Of a stretch of DNA of 64,000 bases, positions 1 to 8,073 are shown one piece after another. This DNA comes from Helicobacteraceae bacterium (GTDB lineage: Bacteria > Campylobacterota > Campylobacteria > Campylobacterales > Helicobacteraceae): NCBI GenBank assembly GCA_017508245.1, contig JAFVZI010000010.1, positions 1 through 64,000 of the forward strand. Direction: 5' to 3'. The notes under the pieces were generated by a model that did no database searches, was not told the DNA's origin, and saw nothing but the letters and a program-made list of their open reading frames with translations. Every line of letters starts with the position of its first letter. The first letter of the stretch is position 1. The position numbers and the translations under genes are program-made.

Positions 1-1
1 A

Positions 2-148
2 ATTTTTGATCCAGCCCAAATGAGCGGTGTAACTGGTGGTACAAGTAGTGGAAATGCTGGAACATTCTGCAAAGCACTACACGATTCTTATCCAAGTGGT
101 TCAAATAGAATCATCCCTCTTGCTACAACTGGAGCTGTAAAGTTCTAA
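2..148 (+). CDS. C-terminal end of an unidentified protein (partial)
   Basis: An open frame runs from the window edge to TAA at 146-148 and gives 48 residues rich in Gly, Ser and Thr, with one Cys and the tail ATTGAVKF. It uses the same AT-rich codons as the neighbours. The start lies outside the window. I do not recognise the family: there is no motif or membrane segment in the visible part. A strong hairpin follows 10 nt after the stop, which supports this being a real gene end. Confidence 0.5.
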   Translation: MFDPAQMSGVTGGTSSGNAGTFCKALHDSYPSGSNRIIPLATTGAVKF

Positions 149-158
149 GACTTCATAT

Positions 159-187
159 AGATTCTAGGCTTGAAAAGCCTAGAATCT
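159..187. terminator. Bidirectional terminator hairpin
   Basis: Perfect 13-bp inverted repeat (159-171 with 175-187) and a 3-nt loop, lying between the converging gene end at 148 and dapD at 192. The outer half of each arm is the AGATTCT/AGAATCT word that is abundant across the window. Confidence 0.7.
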
Positions 188-191
188 TAGA

Positions 192-1376
192 TTAGTGCAA
201 ATCCTTATTTAACTCAATTTTAACTTTACTTCTAAAAGCTATCATCTTACCAGTTTTTGAATCACATCTAAAATGAATACCATTTTTATTTGATAACTCT
301 CTGCCTTTATAGAGATTATCTTCATTGATATTAAAACTTGTATTTATCTCTTGTATCTTTTTTGCTTCAACTTCATCTATATAAAATATTGTCCCAGCAA
401 GCACTGCTATACCGCCATCAACAATACAACCATCACCTAGACTGATTCCAGTGGAGCTATTTACGCCAAGCAAACAATTCTCACCAATAGAAATAGGCTC
501 GGAATTGCCACCACTGAGCACACCGAGTATGCTTGCACCGCCACCTACATCGCTACCATTGCCAACGACTACAGATGATGAAATACGACCTTCATTCATA
601 CATTTGCCAACTACACCAGCATTAAAATTTACATAGCTAGCACCTGGCATTTGCGTATATCCACCGCTTCCTAGATATGCACCAAAACGAGTTTTTGCAG
701 AATCTAATAGTCTAATATTGTCATATTGTGGAACAACTTGCATCAAATATCTAGGAAATTTATCAACAAAATCAATATGAGGATACAGTCCATTTAGCTT
801 TAGATAAATCTCATTATCTCTTAAATATGAAAGTTCATAAGGCTTATTGCCACTCCAAGCGACATTTTCCAATAAACCAAAAATACCATCAAGCACCAAA
901 CTCCTAAGCTTTGCCTTGCCAAGCGATAATGCGAGCAATTTCATATATGAGCTTTCTACGCTTTGACATTGTGTATCTTCATAAATCACAACAAATCGAA
1001 ATACAAAATCGCTTGCTTTTAGATTCTGCATTTTTTGTAATTCAAGTAGGATTTGGATATTTTTATGTGATTGCTTGTCATTTAGAGATTCTGCTAAAAA
1101 TGGATTGAACAAATCTAGTGCTTCACTCACAAAATCACTATCCACTTCAAATATAGCTTCGCTATTACTTTTGCTTATCGCTTTTTTTGCAGCTCTGCAA
1201 AATACCGCATAACTTCCTAGATTTTCCCCACTCCAATTTAGTATCGGATAAGTAGCTGCAAGAACATTGCCCTTATTGCCTAAATCAACTCTTGCAATCC
1301 CAAAACCAAGTGGAATCTTATTTTTTTTATTTTCTTCTTCTACAAATTTTTTAAATTCATCTATTGTTTTAATCAT
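192..1376 (-). CDS. dapD: 2,3,4,5-tetrahydropyridine-2,6-dicarboxylate N-succinyltransferase
   Basis: Transfers succinyl from succinyl-CoA to tetrahydrodipicolinate in the succinylase branch of lysine and meso-diaminopimelate synthesis, and so feeds peptidoglycan. The 394-residue length and N-terminal region (IPLGFGIARVDLG) fit the long DapD form found in Campylobacterota. The C-terminal half (about 230-330) has the hexapeptide-type left-handed helix texture: MPGASYVNFNAGV, then SSSVVVGNGSDVGGGASILG and SIGENCLLGVNS. It is the last gene of a minus-strand run and begins 2 nt after the DUF2156 gene, downstream of the fliS/fliD cluster. A bidirectional hairpin follows the stop. Sharing a transcript with flagellar genes is unusual for an essential wall gene, so an internal promoter is likely, but I did not identify one. 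Confidence 0.93.
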   Translation of the reverse strand: MIKTIDEFKKFVEEENKKNKIPLGFGIARVDLGNKGNVLAATYPILNWSGENLGSYAVFCRAAKKAISKSNSEAIFEVDSDFVSEALDLFNPFLAESLNDKQSHKNIQILLELQKMQNLKASDFVFRFVVIYEDTQCQSVESSYMKLLALSLGKAKLRSLVLDGIFGLLENVAWSGNKPYELSYLRDNEIYLKLNGLYPHIDFVDKFPRYLMQVVPQYDNIRLLDSAKTRFGAYLGSGGYTQMPGASYVNFNAGVVGKCMNEGRISSSVVVGNGSDVGGGASILGVLSGGNSEPISIGENCLLGVNSSTGISLGDGCIVDGGIAVLAGTIFYIDEVEAKKIQEINTSFNINEDNLYKGRELSNKNGIHFRCDSKTGKMIAFRSKVKIELNKDLH

Positions 1377-1378
1377 TT

Positions 1379-2272
1379 TTACTCCTTCATTGTTGCTTCA
1401 AATTTTTCTACAAATCTAATAGGATTATAAGTCATTTTGGCGTGTCTTAATCCTGCAATACCTAAATCTTCCTCTCTATTTACAAATTCCATATCATTCC
1501 AATCATTGTATAAAAACTGCTGATTTATCGCTTGATAAATACCATCGTAAAATGTATTTGCTTTTTCTATATGTATAACTACGCTATTACTATTTATTTG
1601 TTCTCCAAGGCTAAAGGCGGCGATTTTATCATCGATTCTAATTATTCCACCTTTCATATCTAAACTATCAAAATTTTTTAATGAAGCTTCTATCCCTTTA
1701 AATTCATTTTTTAGTCCATCATTTATATTTGGATTATCATTAAACCATATTGTATAAGCATCAAGAACATCTAGGGCATTGCTAGAATCTATTCTTTCAT
1801 ATACAAAATTTGGATAAAGATTCAAAAATTTGTTAAGATGGTTTTTCTTTCCATGAAGTTTCCTGCCATTTAGAGATATCAAGTCTGATACCTGATAAAG
1901 ATAATCGAATCTATCTCTATTTGGATAAATATTAAATGTATTTGGTATATTAGATTCTAATTCGTCTTTTTGGTGAGATTCTAATGATTTAAGCGAAAAT
2001 GTCCAATTTTTTGATGAAAAATAATCCATCATATTTTTTATCGTTTTTATTTTGTCTCCAAGTCCAAGTGGATAAAAAATAAATGGATATTCCTCATTTG
2101 CAAATTTTGTCTTAATTACTAAGCAATCATTTAAAATGCAATAACTTATCTCTCTACTAAAATGCCATATATAGAGATTCCCAAAAAGCATATCACTTGC
2201 CTCAATTCTCTGCATATTAAAAAAATTTTTGATAATATCTTTAGAATCAATACTAACTGGTAAAAATTCCAA
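1379..2272 (-). CDS. DUF2156 domain protein (GNAT-fold, LPG-synthase C-terminal-like)
   Basis: This 297-residue protein matches the DUF2156 family, whose fold is that of the aminoacyl-transferring domain of lysyl-phosphatidylglycerol synthase. Family-like features are the N-terminal DMLFGNLYIW, the central basic KLHGKKNHLNKF, and the C-terminal sequence EREEDLG-like NREEDLGIAGLRHAKMTYNP with F-V-E-K-F. No membrane segment or signal peptide is visible, so it should be cytosolic. It abuts the small gene upstream (stop and start adjoin) and dapD downstream, so it is cotranscribed with them. The substrate is unknown, and aminoacyl or acyl transfer is only inferred from the fold. Confidence 0.8.
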   Translation of the reverse strand: MEFLPVSIDSKDIIKNFFNMQRIEASDMLFGNLYIWHFSREISYCILNDCLVIKTKFANEEYPFIFYPLGLGDKIKTIKNMMDYFSSKNWTFSLKSLESHQKDELESNIPNTFNIYPNRDRFDYLYQVSDLISLNGRKLHGKKNHLNKFLNLYPNFVYERIDSSNALDVLDAYTIWFNDNPNINDGLKNEFKGIEASLKNFDSLDMKGGIIRIDDKIAAFSLGEQINSNSVVIHIEKANTFYDGIYQAINQQFLYNDWNDMEFVNREEDLGIAGLRHAKMTYNPIRFVEKFEATMKE

Positions 2273-2500
2273 TTATCCCTCCAAAAATAGCCTTGTTTGC
2301 TTTAACTTGAGCATACTCTGATATAGTTCATCTTTATCGTCTTGAAGCTTTTTAATAAAACTTAGCACAATCTCTCTAGCACAAATCAAATCATCAATAC
2401 TATCAAAATTTGGTAAATCCTCTATTAAATCGAGGACATTTTTGTCATTATTATTTATAACTGCGACTTTCAACTCATTTAGCCAAAGTTTAGAGTTCAT
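2273..2500 (-). CDS. Small helical protein in the FliT position
   Basis: A 75-residue acidic, helical protein encoded directly after fliS, overlapping it by 11 nt. In many bacteria fliT follows fliD-fliS and encodes the chaperone of the cap protein FliD. This protein has the right size, position and a heptad-like C-terminal half (LSFIKKLQDDKDELYQSMLKLKQT). There is no sequence signature strong enough for me to name it FliT. It is conserved in the corresponding place in H. pylori (HP0754, from memory). A flagellar export chaperone is the best guess. Confidence 0.6.
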   Translation of the reverse strand: MNSKLWLNELKVAVINNNDKNVLDLIEDLPNFDSIDDLICAREIVLSFIKKLQDDKDELYQSMLKLKQTRLFLEG

Positions 2501-2867
2501 ATTGATGAATCTCTCTCCAAGCCTCTAATAATCCTCTTGTAACCTTTATTACTATGTCAATCTTTTCTATATTATTTTCTACATTTGCTTGAGTTAAAAA
2601 TTTTATTTGTTGCATATAAAGACCTGTTAGATAATGTGCTACATCTCCACCATTTTCATAATCAAGCACATTTAAAAGCTCTGTAAAAATATCCGTAGTC
2701 CTATTTATATAATAAATCTTTTTTTCTATATCACCTCTTTCAATCCCTTTTTTTGCAAGAGATGAAAAACGAAGTATCCCCTCATATAACATTTCGATTA
2801 ATTTTGGTTGGGATTCTACTTTTGAGTGAGTTTGCTGATATATATTATAAGCATTTTGACTATTCAT
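2490..2867 (-). CDS. fliS: Flagellar export chaperone FliS
   Basis: FliS binds the disordered C terminus of newly made flagellin in the cytosol and prevents early polymerisation. The 125 residues match the family: N-terminal NAYNIYQQT, then LIEMLYEGILRFSSLAKKGIERGD, and a mid-protein TEVFTELL-like motif (TDIFTELLNVLDYENGGDVAHYLTGLY). Length is typical. It lies 18 nt downstream of fliD and overlaps the next small gene, so it belongs to the flaG-fliD-fliS transcript driven by the sigma-28 promoter at 5343-5369. Confidence 0.93.
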   Translation of the reverse strand: MNSQNAYNIYQQTHSKVESQPKLIEMLYEGILRFSSLAKKGIERGDIEKKIYYINRTTDIFTELLNVLDYENGGDVAHYLTGLYMQQIKFLTQANVENNIEKIDIVIKVTRGLLEAWREIHQYEL

Positions 2868-2885
2868 AAATTTCCTTGCTAACTC

Positions 2886-4913
2886 TTAATTTTTTCTTTT
2901 ATCTGCCAATGATTGTTCTATCATCATATTTAAACTATTAAATGAATTGTTCGCCCTTGCTATTTGGCTATCATATGCAGCAAATCTATTTGCCATCATT
3001 TCATATCTATTATCCAATAATTCAATGCTTCTGGCTCTATCATCCTTCAAACGCTTATCGTCATTTTTGATACTTTCTTCAAATAATTTTAATATCGCAT
3101 TATCGCCAGTAGTCAAATTATCCAACTCCTTAGAAACAAGGGTAAATATACCTTGAGTTTGGGTTTCTTTACCATTTATCGTCGCAACTCCACCCTTAAA
3201 AAAATCTCTTACTTTATCTGGATTTGAAGATAGCTGACTTTGTAATTTACTTTCATCTAAGATAAGCAAACCATCATCATTAAAGCTAAGCCCATAATCA
3301 ATCATACTTTCATATTTGCCATCAATAAAGCTTGCGGTTGCCAATGCTCTATGTAAAGAACCTTTTATCGCTCTAATATTGCTTGCACCATTAAAGATTC
3401 CGGCAATCTTTGTATCCTCATCATATCTAGTTAGTTCATTTAGCTTTGGTATTAATAGATTATATCCATCAACAAAAGCCTTAATTTCATCTATGATTGT
3501 TGTATTGTTTCTCCCAATACTTACATTTATATCTTTATCACTAGGTGATAAAAGTTCAAGTGTAATGCCACTTGTTATATCATCGATAGTGTTGCTTGGA
3601 CGAGATACGCTAACACCATTATAAGTGATATTTGCATTTGAAGCTTTTTGGATATTTGTAATATTCATTTTTTTAGCAAGAATACTCCAGTCCATAAACT
3701 TACCAGATTCTAAGCCAAGCTTCTTCAATGCTTCTTTATTCTCTTCTGATGCCTTTATTGATACTTCACCAGTATTTGTGTTTATCGCTAAATGTCCATT
3801 ATCATCAATTGTTGCATAATGTCCATCAATTCCATTAATAGCACTCACTATTGCTGCCTCATTCATCTCTTTGGTATTGCCATCAGCAGTAATTGTCGAT
3901 AAATCTAAATTTTTATCTCCGATTGTAATCACACCCGTAATAAGCCCAGCTTCAATTGGACTTTTACCAACTATAGTGCTATCTTCAGGGATATTGTTCT
4001 TTATAAAAAGTTGGTCTGATTTTGCACCATCAATGCTAATGCCAAAACCGCGTTTATCATTTAATACAAGTCTTTTACCATCACCGCTAATATCGATGCT
4101 AATATCACCATTTTCTAGCAACTTTGCCATATCTACATCTTGTTTTATGGTAGATATTATTGCTTCTTTTATTATGCTTGCATTTTGTTTAGATTCTGCA
4201 TTATCATTTGATGCAACAACCCTAAAAGTCTTATTCACACCATTAGAATCCATCATAGTAATACTAAAATCTCCATCAACGAGATTTAATGCACCATTTA
4301 TGATATCTTTTGAAACTAGAGTATTACCAAAATATATATTGCTACCAGAGCCTGTTTGTTTTGAATTTATCATTAGTGAATACGCACTATCGCCTTCTCC
4401 AGTTTTCATAATAGACGCATTTATATCGCCACCTGTTTCATCAATAATCTTTTGAGCGACATTTTCTAATGTATCTGTTGAAGCTACTTTGATTTGATAA
4501 TCTTTCCCATCTATATGTATCTTAATCATAGTATCTGCACTAGAAAACAAATCTTCTCTTGAGCTAAATTTAAGTCCTACTTCATTGATAGAATTTTTAG
4601 CAATCTCATTTACTTTGACATTTATATCTTGAGTAGGCACACCAGTATTGACATTTACCTTGAGTGAGCTTTCATCGCTTGATGTTGCATTTCTCTGTAG
4701 ATACGAAGAATAATCAGAAATCTTTTTTGAACTATTCTTGATTATATCAAGCATAGTCTTAAGCCCTACAAGTTCAGTTTGTTTATTAATATTTTCTTGG
4801 AGTTTTTTATCAATTGGTGCTATTTGTGCATTTTCATCAGCTTTTTTTAACTTATCAATAACATCATAGTTTAAAACGCCACTACCAACTCCAAGCGAAC
4901 TCAATGGATTCAT
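2886..4913 (-). CDS. fliD: Flagellar filament cap protein FliD (HAP2)
   Basis: The cap protein sits at the filament tip and guides flagellin insertion. At 675 residues it matches the long Helicobacter FliD. N-terminal GVGSGVLNYDVIDKLKKADE and the coiled region up to about residue 60 correspond to the FliD N domain. The C-terminal part (MANRFAAYDSQIARANNSFNSLNMMIEQ, 640-670) is the conserved coiled-coil used for capping and FliT/FliS-type interactions. The middle (150-500) is the variable, outward-facing domain rich in Asn, Asp and Gly. It lies 9 nt from flaG and 18 nt from fliS in one operon. Confidence 0.95.
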   Translation of the reverse strand: MNPLSSLGVGSGVLNYDVIDKLKKADENAQIAPIDKKLQENINKQTELVGLKTMLDIIKNSSKKISDYSSYLQRNATSSDESSLKVNVNTGVPTQDINVKVNEIAKNSINEVGLKFSSREDLFSSADTMIKIHIDGKDYQIKVASTDTLENVAQKIIDETGGDINASIMKTGEGDSAYSLMINSKQTGSGSNIYFGNTLVSKDIINGALNLVDGDFSITMMDSNGVNKTFRVVASNDNAESKQNASIIKEAIISTIKQDVDMAKLLENGDISIDISGDGKRLVLNDKRGFGISIDGAKSDQLFIKNNIPEDSTIVGKSPIEAGLITGVITIGDKNLDLSTITADGNTKEMNEAAIVSAINGIDGHYATIDDNGHLAINTNTGEVSIKASEENKEALKKLGLESGKFMDWSILAKKMNITNIQKASNANITYNGVSVSRPSNTIDDITSGITLELLSPSDKDINVSIGRNNTTIIDEIKAFVDGYNLLIPKLNELTRYDEDTKIAGIFNGASNIRAIKGSLHRALATASFIDGKYESMIDYGLSFNDDGLLILDESKLQSQLSSNPDKVRDFFKGGVATINGKETQTQGIFTLVSKELDNLTTGDNAILKLFEESIKNDDKRLKDDRARSIELLDNRYEMMANRFAAYDSQIARANNSFNSLNMMIEQSLADKRKN

Positions 4914-4922
4914 ATAATTGCT

Positions 4923-5303
4923 TTATCCTTGTGTATCTAATACGATACTTATAATATCACGCATTTTCTTCATCAATTCCATCGCCTCATCAGTTGGTAT
5001 TTGTCTTATTATCTCACCACTTTCTTTTTGCTTAATCGTCAAAACCAAAGATGATATAGAATCCTCATAATCAAACATCAAATCTGTATTGATAGATTCC
5101 ATTTCTTTATTTAGATCCTTCACTAAGTCAAGCAATTGCTGTTCTAATTTGACCTTTTCATCATCACTTAAATTGCTAAGCTTGCCATCTTCAACTCTAA
5201 ATTGCGTAGTATGTATATTTTGTTTTAATACATTATCATAATTGCTTGCTTGAGTTATACTATATTGACTGCTAGAGCCCAGACTTTGTATCGTTGCATC
5301 CAT
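4923..5303 (-). CDS. flaG: Flagellar protein FlaG
   Basis: FlaG proteins limit filament length and usually sit beside fliD. The conserved C-terminal block is clear: LMFDYEDSISSLVLTIKQKESGEIIRQIPTDEAMELMKKM (about 80-118), with the family hallmark I-R-Q-I-P. I place the start at the ATG at 5303 rather than the in-frame ATG 21 nt earlier, because AAAGGAG lies 8 nt before it. That gives 126 residues. It is the first gene of the operon, with a sigma-28 promoter about 40 nt upstream. Confidence 0.9.
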   Translation of the reverse strand: MDATIQSLGSSSQYSITQASNYDNVLKQNIHTTQFRVEDGKLSNLSDDEKVKLEQQLLDLVKDLNKEMESINTDLMFDYEDSISSLVLTIKQKESGEIIRQIPTDEAMELMKKMRDIISIVLDTQG

Positions 5304-5342
5304 AACAATAACTCCTTTTATCAATACTGAACGACCCTACAA

Positions 5343-5369
5343 GTATCGGCATATTTTTCTTTTTATTTA
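5343..5369 (-). promoter_or_regulatory. Sigma-28 (FliA) promoter of the flaG-fliD-fliS operon
   Basis: On the minus strand the sequence reads TAAATAAA, an 11-nt spacer, then GCCGATAC. This is close to the FliA consensus TAAA-N15-GCCGATAA with exact spacing. It lies just after the stop of the envC-like gene and about 40 nt upstream of the flaG start. Confidence 0.8.
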
Positions 5370-5370
5370 T

Positions 5371-6600
5371 TTATTTAACATATACAAAATCAAGCGGATT
5401 AATATGCTTATCTTTTTGGGTAACTTCAAAGTTTAGTTTATCATTTACATATGCTATCGTATTACCTTTTTTTACCCTAGCACCAACTTTAATGCTTTTT
5501 GGAATTTCGTCTAAATACGAATAAATAGTATGCAAACCGTTGCCATGCTCAATTATCACTACCATTCTTAGCATAGCCGTGCTTTTTGCAAACACTACTT
5601 TGCCATCAAGCACACTTAATACCGCACTTCGTTTTTTCACGCTAAATGTTACAAATTCATTAAATACTTTTATTTTATAAACTGGGTCAAAATACGGTCC
5701 ATATTTTGTCTCAATTGTATAACTTTTAAGTGGTGGGATTGTTTTTTTGCCTGTATATCGTGCTGTGCTTATATTTCTATAAGAACTGCCGATTTGTCTT
5801 ACTTCAATTGGTGCGACATTATTACCAATTGATGGTGCATTTTTATCATCTTTTTGTAAAGATTCTCGTTTTGCTTCTTGATTTTCTAATTCTTTCTTTT
5901 TTAAGATATTTAAATCAACTAAAATTCGATGAATCTGCGTTCTTTCATCATCTAATTTTTTTATCTCTTCATTATAAGATTCTACTTCATCTTTCATTTT
6001 TTTAGCTAAAGCTTGCTGCTGTGATTTTGAGTTTTCCAAAGCTATCTTTTTTTCTCTTTGTGATGTTATGACAGACCTAGCATTAGTAATCTTGTCTTGT
6101 GCTATATTCATCTCTTTTTTTAAGTTATCTTGCTCTTTTATCAAAGTATTAATCTTTTCTTTTGCTGAATTACTTAGATGTTTTAGAATCTCTTCGTTTG
6201 CTATTGATTCTTCATTTAGTGGCTCTTTTTGATTTAAAATCATAGCAATTGTCATGTCTTTTAAAATGATTTTTATCAATTCATTTTGCAAAATATTCAA
6301 TCTATCTGTCAATTTATTTAATCTATCTTGGTATTTGTCAAATATTTTTTCTTGCTCAAGATATAACTTTTGATTTAGATTTATAGATTTTTGTAAATCT
6401 TTTATTTGTTTATCCAAATCATTAATCTTTGCATTTTTATCATTTATATTCTTACCAAGAATATTGAGCTTTTTGCTAAGTGATGATTGCTTGGAATTGA
6501 TTGTATTTAATCGTTCTTTACTTTCTTGGATTCTAGAATCTGTATTAGCAAATAAAAAACTAACAAATAATATACAAAATAAAAATCTAACTACATACAT
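5371..6600 (-). CDS. EnvC-like murein hydrolase activator (coiled coil + M23/LytM domain)
   Basis: A periplasmic factor predicted to activate amidases at the division site when FtsEX hydrolyses ATP. Residues 1-20 form a signal peptide. Residues about 22-245 are heptad-rich coiled coil. The C-terminal 120 residues are a LytM fold (SVLDGKVVFAKS, VVIIEHGNGLHTIYSYL, VKKGNTIAYV, LNFEVTQKDKHINPLDFV). The zinc ligands of active M23 peptidases are partly missing: the usual HxH appears as FEV, so a non-catalytic activator like EnvC is likely. I use the ATG at 6600, which overlaps the ftsX stop as TGATG; a TTG lies one codon earlier. Translational coupling to ftsX supports an FtsEX-EnvC complex. Confidence 0.85.
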   Translation of the reverse strand: MYVVRFLFCILFVSFLFANTDSRIQESKERLNTINSKQSSLSKKLNILGKNINDKNAKINDLDKQIKDLQKSINLNQKLYLEQEKIFDKYQDRLNKLTDRLNILQNELIKIILKDMTIAMILNQKEPLNEESIANEEILKHLSNSAKEKINTLIKEQDNLKKEMNIAQDKITNARSVITSQREKKIALENSKSQQQALAKKMKDEVESYNEEIKKLDDERTQIHRILVDLNILKKKELENQEAKRESLQKDDKNAPSIGNNVAPIEVRQIGSSYRNISTARYTGKKTIPPLKSYTIETKYGPYFDPVYKIKVFNEFVTFSVKKRSAVLSVLDGKVVFAKSTAMLRMVVIIEHGNGLHTIYSYLDEIPKSIKVGARVKKGNTIAYVNDKLNFEVTQKDKHINPLDFVYVK

Positions 6601-7412
6601 CAAGGTTCTTTTTGAAATAAAATTACCACAAATACTGAAATCATAGATATAGCATAAGCTACAAATAGCAATACAAAATAATCGATTATAAATATTGTTG
6701 AGCTAAATATATTTATACCAAGCATAGAAACAATGGAATTAATCTTATCCGTATTAGCAATAAAAGCAACAATAAAAATGACAATCAATGCAGCAAGCAA
6801 GGAATCTACGAGTGCCAGGCGATAAAGTGGAGTATTTTTTATCTTTGAATGTACACCTAAATAAGTCATAATTTCCATTCTCTCACTGTGTTCAAATCGC
6901 CATACTTCGATTTGTTTAATCATCAAAAATAGACTTATTATAAAAATAATCCCAGATAAAACAAAAATACACCCTTTTAATAACACAAGCAATCTATATG
7001 TTTGGTCGTGAGTTTTGCTAAAAGATTCAACTCTAGTTACGCCATCAAAAGACATTAAATTTGATTCAAGCTCTTTTATTTGATTTTGATTTGGAAATGA
7101 ATTTAGAGTAATAGCATAAAAAAATGGTAAAGTTCTTTTTAAATCATCAATATTTGTATCTTTAAATTTGGAATCTATATCACTTAATATTTGACTTGTA
7201 TCTAAAAGACGGATAGAGTGGATATTGCTAATTGATTTTTTTATATCCTCTTCTTTGATCTCATTTTGACTAACAAAAACTATTGCATAATTCTTTCCAA
7301 TAATTTCCTCGTGACTTACAACAGCACGATTGATAAGCAATACGCTCTCAACACCAATAAGAAGTGCAATAAGTGGCACAAGTAAAGATAAATATTGTCT
7401 AAACCATATCAT
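6600..7412 (-). CDS. ftsX: Cell division protein FtsX
   Basis: Integral membrane subunit of the FtsEX ABC-type complex, which transmits ATP hydrolysis to a periplasmic hydrolase activator. The 270 residues show the expected topology: one N-terminal helix (about 8-28), a periplasmic loop of roughly 120 residues, then three C-terminal helices (about 150-172, 200-222, 238-262). HSERMEIMTYLGVHSKI is the cytoplasmic FtsX/permease loop. It overlaps ftsE by 14 nt upstream and the envC-like gene by one base downstream. Confidence 0.88.
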   Translation of the reverse strand: MIWFRQYLSLLVPLIALLIGVESVLLINRAVVSHEEIIGKNYAIVFVSQNEIKEEDIKKSISNIHSIRLLDTSQILSDIDSKFKDTNIDDLKRTLPFFYAITLNSFPNQNQIKELESNLMSFDGVTRVESFSKTHDQTYRLLVLLKGCIFVLSGIIFIISLFLMIKQIEVWRFEHSERMEIMTYLGVHSKIKNTPLYRLALVDSLLAALIVIFIVAFIANTDKINSIVSMLGINIFSSTIFIIDYFVLLFVAYAISMISVFVVILFQKEP

Positions 7413-8073
7413 AGACGACCTTATGTTCGATATACAAATGCCTGTAATTACTATCTATTTTATCTGGCATTCTATGTGTTACAACTACAATTGTAATTTT
7501 TAGTTGTTCATTCACACCTCTAAGCAGATTCCAAATCATATCACTACTATAATCATCAAGATTCCCCGTTGGTTCATCAGCAAAAATTATCTTTGGATTT
7601 CCTGCTAATGCCCGTGCAAGAGCTACTCTTTGTTGTTCTCCACCACTTAATTCTAATGGATATTTATTTGATTTATGCTCTAATTTGATATGTTTTAACA
7701 GCCGTCCTGTTTTGATTTTGCAAGTGTTTTTTGGAAAATTATTTATTATCATTGGAAACATAATATTTTTTTCAATATTCCATTCTTTGATGAGTTTATA
7801 GTCTTGAAATACAATGCCTATTTGTCTCCTTAGTTTCATAATAGAAGATTTATTTGCATTATGAAGATTGAATCCACAAACATTTAGATGCCCATCACGA
7901 ATCGGAAGATTTCCATACATAGATTTAAGCAAAGTTGATTTACCACTTCCACTTACTCCTGTGATAAATGCAAAATCTCCTTCTCTTATTTTAAATGTTG
8001 CATTTGTAATCACAAGTGGGTCTTTATTATATCCCAGATTTAAACTTGATGCTGTGATGATTGATTGCTTCAA
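7399..8073 (-). CDS. ftsE: Cell division ATP-binding protein FtsE
   Basis: ATPase of FtsEX. Walker [12 protein letters not shown] (about 39-49), Q-loop at [12 protein letters not shown] signature [15 protein letters not shown] and Walker [13 protein letters not shown] are all intact, followed by the H-loop VVVTHRM. The 224-residue length is normal for FtsE. It directly adjoins trmB upstream (start at the base after the trmB stop side) and overlaps ftsX, so the genes are cotranscribed. Confidence 0.92.
   Translation of the reverse strand: MKQSIITASSLNLGYNKDPLVITNATFKIREGDFAFITGVSGSGKSTLLKSMYGNLPIRDGHLNVCGFNLHNANKSSIMKLRRQIGIVFQDYKLIKEWNIEKNIMFPMIINNFPKNTCKIKTGRLLKHIKLEHKSNKYPLELSGGEQQRVALARALAGNPKIIFADEPTGNLDDYSSDMIWNLLRGVNEQLKITIVVVTHRMPDKIDSNYRHLYIEHKVVYDMV

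Noticed and set aside
3871-4455. 194-residue plus-strand open frame
   Set aside because: Antisense shadow of fliD; no ribosome site and hydrophobic composition caused by the complementary codons.
5304-5324. Earlier ATG of flaG
   Set aside because: AAAGGAG is placed correctly for the ATG at 5303, and the earlier start would put the ribosome site inside the coding region.
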